Made by a program: the position numbers and the translations under genes. 64,000 bases of DNA from Microcebus murinus (taxonomy: Eukaryota; Chordata; Mammalia; Primates; Cheirogaleidae): the NCBI RefSeq assembly GCF_040939455.1, contig NC_134104.1, positions 141,830,501 through 141,894,500 of the forward strand. The letters run 5' to 3'. Below are positions 59,845 to 64,000 of this stretch, piece after piece (the stretch's first letter is position 1; each line of letters starts with the position of its first letter). A model generated the notes under the pieces. It made no database searches. It saw only the letters and a list, made by a program, of their open reading frames with translations, and had not been told where the DNA came from.

Positions 59845-60092
59845 GAGGCAATTAACACAGGCTTTAGAATTGGACAGGTTTTGATTTGCATCCTGGCTGT
59901 GTTACTTAAAAGCTGTGTAAGTTTGACCAAATGATTCAAATTCTATCAGCCTCAGCTTTTTATATTGACAAAATAGGGATAATGACTCTGGTTTAAGGGA
60001 TATTGTAAAGATTACATTGGATAATGAATTTGAAGTGCCTAGTTAGTTTGATGCTTGGTATGTGGTAACACCCAATATGTATTAGATAGAAT
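59845..60092 (+). repeat. MIR SINE, near full length
   Basis: 'acacaggctttagaattgga', 'ttgcatcctggctgtgttac', 'aagctgtgtaagtttgacc', 'tcagcctcagctttttata' and 'gcctagttagtttgatgctt' are sense MIR in order. Confidence 0.88.
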
Positions 60093-60254
60093 AAAGCAAT
60101 TGGATTTGGCTTTTTTTTTTTTTTTTTTAGCACAAGTTGTGGTATTTTGTACTCTACACATTCTCTCTCTCTCTGGAATTTTGGTTCTCTTTGGACTTTC
60201 TCTTAGACCTTGGCTCTCTTGAAATCTATTCTTATTCTCCCTCAATCCAAACTT

Positions 60255-60690
60255 TTATTTTAAATATTTTTAGACCTAGAGAAAAATTGCAAAATAAAAC
60301 AATGACCACCTGTGTACCACCCAGATTCATTAACTAATATTTTACCATATTTGCTTTAACTTATGCTTTTGTTTTTTTGTCTAGGCATTTGATAGTTGTA
60401 GACACCATGTGCACTCTTCCTCAATATCTTATTCAACTTGTATTTTCTCAGAATAAGGACATTCTCCTTTAGCACCACAATGACATTATCACTCTTGGGA
60501 ATATTAACATTATAATTCCACACCATCACTTAATATCCAGTTCATAATCAACATTTCTTAATTGTTCTAAAATGTCTTTTATAGCTCTTTCTTTAGTCTT
60601 TGAAGCAGCGTCCAATTAAGGTGCATATATTGCATTTAATATCTCTTTTGTCTCTTTAATCTAGAGCAGTTGTCCCACTTTTCCCCACAA
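60255..60690. repeat. Old L1M-related repeat, left part, interrupted by the young L1
   Basis: 'gtgtaccacccagattcatt', 'cagaataaggacattctcct', 'taatatccagttcataatca', 'aatgtcttttatagctcttt' and 'cttttgtctctttaatctag' form a well-known ancient LINE-derived stretch. It resumes after the young L1 at 62458. The strand relative to the L1 consensus is not settled. A poly-T at 60111-60129 lies just upstream. Confidence 0.7.
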
Positions 60691-62457
60691 CATTGATTTT
60701 TTTTTTTTTTTTTTTTTTAATTATTTTTTTTATTTTGGTATATTATGGGGGTACAGATTTTAAGGTTTCAATAAATGCCCATTTCCCCCCCTCCCCCCAA
60801 AAGTCTGAGTCTCCATCATGACCATCCCCCAGATGGTGCACATCTCACTCACTATGTATGTATATACCCGCCCCCCTCCCCCCTCCCACCTGCCCAATAC
60901 CCTATTACTGTAGCACCTATGTGTCCACTTAGGTGCTACTCAGTTAATACCAGTTTGCTGGAGAATATATCTGGTGCTTGTTTTTCCATTCTTGGGATAC
61001 TTCACTTAGTAGTATGGGTTCCAGCTCTAACCAGGAAAATATAAGATGTGCTATATCACCATTGTTTCTTAGAGCTGAATAGTACTCCATGGTGTACATA
61101 TACCACATTTTATTAATCCATTCTTTGATTGATGGGCACTTGGGCTGTTTCCACAGCCTTGCAATTATGAATTGTGCTGCTATAAACATTCGAGTGCAGG
61201 TGTCTTTTTTGTAGAGTGTCACTGGATCATTTGGGTAGATGCCCAGCAATGGGATTGCTGGATCAAATGGTAGATTCACTTGTATCGCTTTAAGGTATCT
61301 CCATATTGCTTTCCACAGAGGTTGAACTAGTTTGCAGTCCCACCAGCAGTGTAGGAGTGTTCCTCTCTCTCCGCAACCACGCCAGCATTTATTGTTTGGA
61401 GATTTTTTGATAAAGGCCATTCTCACTGGGGTTAAGTGATATCTCATTGTGGTTTTGATTTGCATTTCCCTGATGATTAGAGATGTTGAGCATTTCTTCA
61501 TATGTTTGTTGGCCATTCTTCTGTCTTCTTTAGAAAAATTTCTGTTCAAGTCCTTTGCCCACTTTTTAATGGGGTTATTTGATTTTTTCTTCCTAATTTT
61601 CGTGAGTTCTAAGTATATTCTAGTTATCAGTCCCTTATCGGATGCATAGGATGCAAAAATTTTCTCCCATTCTGTAGGTTGTCTGTTTACTTTCATGACT
61701 ATTTCTTTGGCTGTGCAGAAGCTTTGTAGTTTGATCATGTCCCATTTATTTATTTTTGTTGCTGCTGTGATTGCCTTTGGGGTCTTCTTCATAAACTCTT
61801 TGCCCAGGCCGATGTCTAGGAGAGTGTTTCCAACTTTTTCCTCTAGAGTTCTAATAGTTTCATATCTTAGGTTTAAGTCTGTTATCCAGCGTGAGTTGGT
61901 TTTTGTGAGAGGTGAAAGGTGTGGGTCCTGTTTTAGCCTTCTACAGGTGGCTATCCAGTTTTCCCAGCACCATTTATTGAAGAGGGATTCTTTTCCCCAG
62001 CGTATGTTTTTGTCTGCTTTGTCAAAGATGAGATGGCTATATGAGGATGGTTTTATATCAGGATTCTCACATCTGTTCCACTGGTCAATATTCCTGTTTT
62101 TGTGCCAATACCATATTGTTTTAATTACTACAGCTTTGTAGTATAGTTTGATATCTGGCATATTAATGCCTCCCATTTTGTTTTTGTTGCCTAGAATTGC
62201 TCTTGATATCCGGGGTCTTCTTTGGTTCCATACGAAGCGTAAAATTATTTTTTCTATATCTGTGAAGAATGCTGATGGGATTTTAATAGGTATTGCATTG
62301 AATCTGTAGATCAGTTTGGGTAGTATAGACATTTTGATGATATTGAGTCTGCCGATCCACGAGCATGGTATGGATTTCCATCTGTTTACATCCTCTGCTA
62401 TTTCCTTCCTCAGTGTTTCATAGTTCTCCCTGTAGAGGTCTTTTACCTCTTTGGTTT
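60691..62457 (-). mobile_element. Young lineage-specific L1, 5'-truncated
   Basis: About 1.77 kb. On the plus strand it starts with poly-T (about 60698-60718, the poly(A) tail), then a 3' UTR with C-rich runs (60784-60799, 60869-60888), then ORF2 backward to 62457, where it stops inside ORF2. The open reading frame and C-rich 3' UTR set it apart from the old L1s here. It is inserted in the older repeat of 60255-60690/62458-62560. Being 5'-truncated, it has no promoter and cannot move by itself. Confidence 0.93.
60944..62457 (-). pseudogene. L1 ORF2 C-terminal segment (truncated, otherwise open)
   Basis: ORF2p is the L1 endonuclease/reverse transcriptase; only the region after the RT domain remains. 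An uninterrupted 462-residue frame runs from an internal Met at 62332 to the stop at 60944, and the frame is recognisable as ORF2 up to the truncation at 62457. Visible features: '[20 protein letters not shown]' near residue 18 of the frame, the '[14 protein letters not shown]' segment, the Cys-rich motif '[18 protein letters not shown]' (CX3CX7HX4C pattern) and '[15 protein letters not shown]' near the C-terminus. Endonuclease and RT are missing, so no activity is expected. The intact frame shows the insertion is recent relative to the neighbouring LINEs. Confidence 0.93.
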
Positions 62458-62560
62458 TTTAAAAGAATACAGACTAGTTTTCTCGCAGAATGTTCTGACT
62501 TCTAAATTTGTCTAATTAAAACCCATTTCTCTGACTCAACCTCACATTTCTTACTGCCCC
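62458..62560. repeat. Right part of the old L1M-related repeat
   Basis: 'aatacagactagttttctcg', 'cagaatgttctgacttcta' and 'aatttgtctaattaaaac' continue the repeat interrupted at 60690. Confidence 0.6.
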
Positions 62561-62860
62561 ATGGGTTTTGAGAGTTGCTACCATGTTGATATATTTTGCG
62601 CTAACACCTTGAATCCTTCTTCTAGCCTGCAGGAAAACCATGAATGTTTAATATTGTTATTAACATTTTGATATTCATTGTATTAGGGGAATAATGCCCC
62701 AAGAAGGAAAGTCAGCATTGGAGATGTTGCTGAGCAGAGCTTTGTGTTCTTTCCAACAAAAGAATTGAAACCCAGGAGAGAGTCCCACCTGCTGAGCATA
62801 ATGGAAATGCCACTCTGGGGAAGGGAGAATGGGTCACAGTCATCTCTAGAGGGCCTGTAT
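62561..62860. other. Unassigned sequence
   Basis: Nothing recognised. Confidence 0.45.
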
Positions 62861-62932
62861 GGGTTAAAGAGTCCACTCTTTAACCCAACCATTTTTCAAA
62901 AGATCCAAAGATGGATCTTTTGAAAAATGGTT
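62861..62932. repeat. Two abutting perfect inverted repeats (hairpins)
   Basis: Hairpin 1: 12-bp arms GGGTTAAAGAGT (62861-62872) and ACTCTTTAACCC (62875-62886) with a 2-base loop. Hairpin 2 starts at the very next base: 20-bp arms AACCATTTTTCAAAAGATCC (62887-62906) and its exact complement (62913-62932) with a 6-base loop. Both are mismatch-free. They are not termini of any repeat I recognise. Confidence 0.97.
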
Positions 62933-63170
62933 CCTGCATCACTCACCCGCCCGGCAGCACAGTCCTATTTTGCAGTGTCTTGGCTGACGAACGCAGAGTT
63001 TGTCCCAGGCAAAGATGAGCTAGTTTGCCAAGGATTCTAGCTGAATCCCTTGTGGGCCTTTCATAGTTTCCAGACCACACGGAAGCCAAGATCCTTGCAG
63101 AAGAAGCTAAGAAAATTGGTCTGGCTAGATGTAAATTCAATAAGTTTTCTTTTTGTCTCTTCCCCATAGA
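62933..63170. other. Unassigned sequence
   Basis: Several CpGs (62946-62995, 63081) and no repeat match. Confidence 0.45.
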
Positions 63171-63171
63171 C

Positions 63172-63400
63172 TAGCAATGTCCAACAAAACTTTCTGTAAT
63201 GATGGAAATGTTCCTTTTCGTTTGTCGTGCTGTGCAATATGAATCCACTAGCCACATGTGACTATTGAACATTTGAAATGGTCTAGTGTGACTGGGGAAC
63301 TGAGTTTTAGACTTAATTTAATTTTAATTAATTTAAATATAAATATAAATAGACATGTGTGGCTCGTGGCTACTATATTGAACAGCACTGCTGTCTACAG
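63172..63400. mobile_element. Non-autonomous DNA transposon (MER-class, palindromic)
   Basis: 'gcaatgtccaacaaaacttt', 'gtaatgatggaaatgttcc', 'ccactagccacatgtgacta', 'ctagtgtgactggggaactg', an AT-rich centre, then 'gacatgtgtggctcgtggct' and 'tattgaacagcactgctgtc'. Segments near 63228-63260 and 63352-63390 are inverted copies of each other, as in this known mammalian family. No coding capacity. Confidence 0.8.
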
Positions 63401-63920
63401 TGTTAGCACTTAAATCTAATTTCTAAGATTTGGAGATGGGAGGCTACTTTGACTAATTCCATTTTCTTTCTCCTCCCCATCCTTTTTGGTACTATGAAGG
63501 AACATCCATTATTTTCAACTCTTCAGGCTCTAATTTCCATTCCTAGAATAGCTACAGGATATCTAGGAGCCAGCAGAGGGGTCAGCCATGCTGCAGCTTA
63601 TGCCAAAGAATGAAGCTTGCTGCCATAAGTGTTGTAGCAGGAGCTCTTGCTTTGCTATCTCAACCCTTCATCTTTCCATCTGACGACCTGCTCTGAATCT
63701 TTACCACCTTTGCAGGTGAGCTGAGTCCCAGGAAGCACGGCTCACAGGAACTCTGCTTCAGAGTTGACAGAGATTTAATTTGCATGACCATATTTCTCTG
63801 AGAGGAGTTTAGCAGCACTGGCTTCATCTTAATAAGCTGTGGTTTGCAACCCAGTTGCTGGATAGGACACAAGCCATATCAGAACAGAATAGCAATAAAA
63901 ATGACTACAAGATGGCAAGG
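63401..63920. other. Unassigned sequence
   Basis: Nothing recognised. Confidence 0.45.
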
Positions 63921-63924
63921 ACAG

Positions 63925-64000
63925 CGGCAGTGACATTTTATTGTGTGTGTAAAGTGCTTGGCACTTGTATTAAGTATTCTACATATATTTAACCTTTATA
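63925..64000 (-). repeat. MIR SINE 3' part, antisense, running off the window
   Basis: 'taaagtgcttggcacttgta' and 'ttctacatatatttaacctt' fit the start of a reverse-complement MIR that continues past the window end. Confidence 0.6.

Noticed and set aside
60944..62332. 462-codon frame as a host protein
   Set aside because: It is the C-terminal part of L1 ORF2, 5'-truncated.

Overview
This window looks like non-coding nuclear DNA from a primate of the strepsirrhine (lemur-like) branch. The two best Alu copies (27922-28286 and 58025-58362) are 7SL-derived dimers. They carry the variant middle and right-arm wording typical of lemur Alus: a 'GACAACTAAAAATAT' linker and a 'GTGAGCTAGGCTGAT' right arm. 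The L1 at 60700-62457 has a long uninterrupted ORF2 tail and a 3' region that reads as a young, lineage-specific L1 rather than a human-type L1PA. CpG is scarce by eye, microsatellites are frequent, and no bacterial-style gene organisation exists. These assignments come from remembered repeat consensus sequences; no database search was possible.

I found no protein-coding gene of the host that I can defend. Almost every open frame is short, and the two longest recognisable ones belong to LINEs (ORF2 of the young L1, 60944-62457 minus; decayed L2 at 17590-18036 minus). The window reads as intergenic DNA or one large intron. The best candidate for a transcribed host feature is a CpG-enriched block at 30369-30860, with an acceptor-like tract, a short open frame and an AATAAA; this is speculative.

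Layout: 1320-5385 is a stack of old antisense L1s nested in one another. 5466-9060 is an L2 fragment, an L3/CR1 fragment, a CA repeat and unassigned DNA. 9064-14610 holds three related LTR-like pieces, an L1 3' end with an internal tandem duplication, and MIR and hAT remnants. 15800-21500 is dominated by decayed antisense L2, including its reverse-transcriptase region. 21582-23225 has an old hAT element and a clean hAT insertion with a perfect 8-bp target duplication inside an L2. 23226-30350 is mostly unassigned DNA with L2, MIR, pyrimidine tracts and one Alu. 30369-42470 has the candidate exon, a CpG-bearing stretch with overlapping hairpins at 33903-33933, and a long sense L2. 42690-44905 is a layered DNA-transposon locus: Tigger hosting a mariner and an Alu. 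45060-57690 contains an old L1 ORF2 piece, LTR-like repeats, L2, hAT, a triple compound microsatellite and a pogo-like MITE. 57690-64000 has L2 with an inserted Alu, MIR, an old L1 split by the young L1, and two abutting perfect hairpins at 62861-62932.

The genes do not work together in any pathway; the structure records successive insertions (L2/MIR/L3 first, then LTRs, Tigger/hAT and L1M, then mariner, hAT, Alu and the young L1). I see no convincing new biological system. The most unusual sequence is the back-to-back pair of perfect inverted repeats at 62861-62932.
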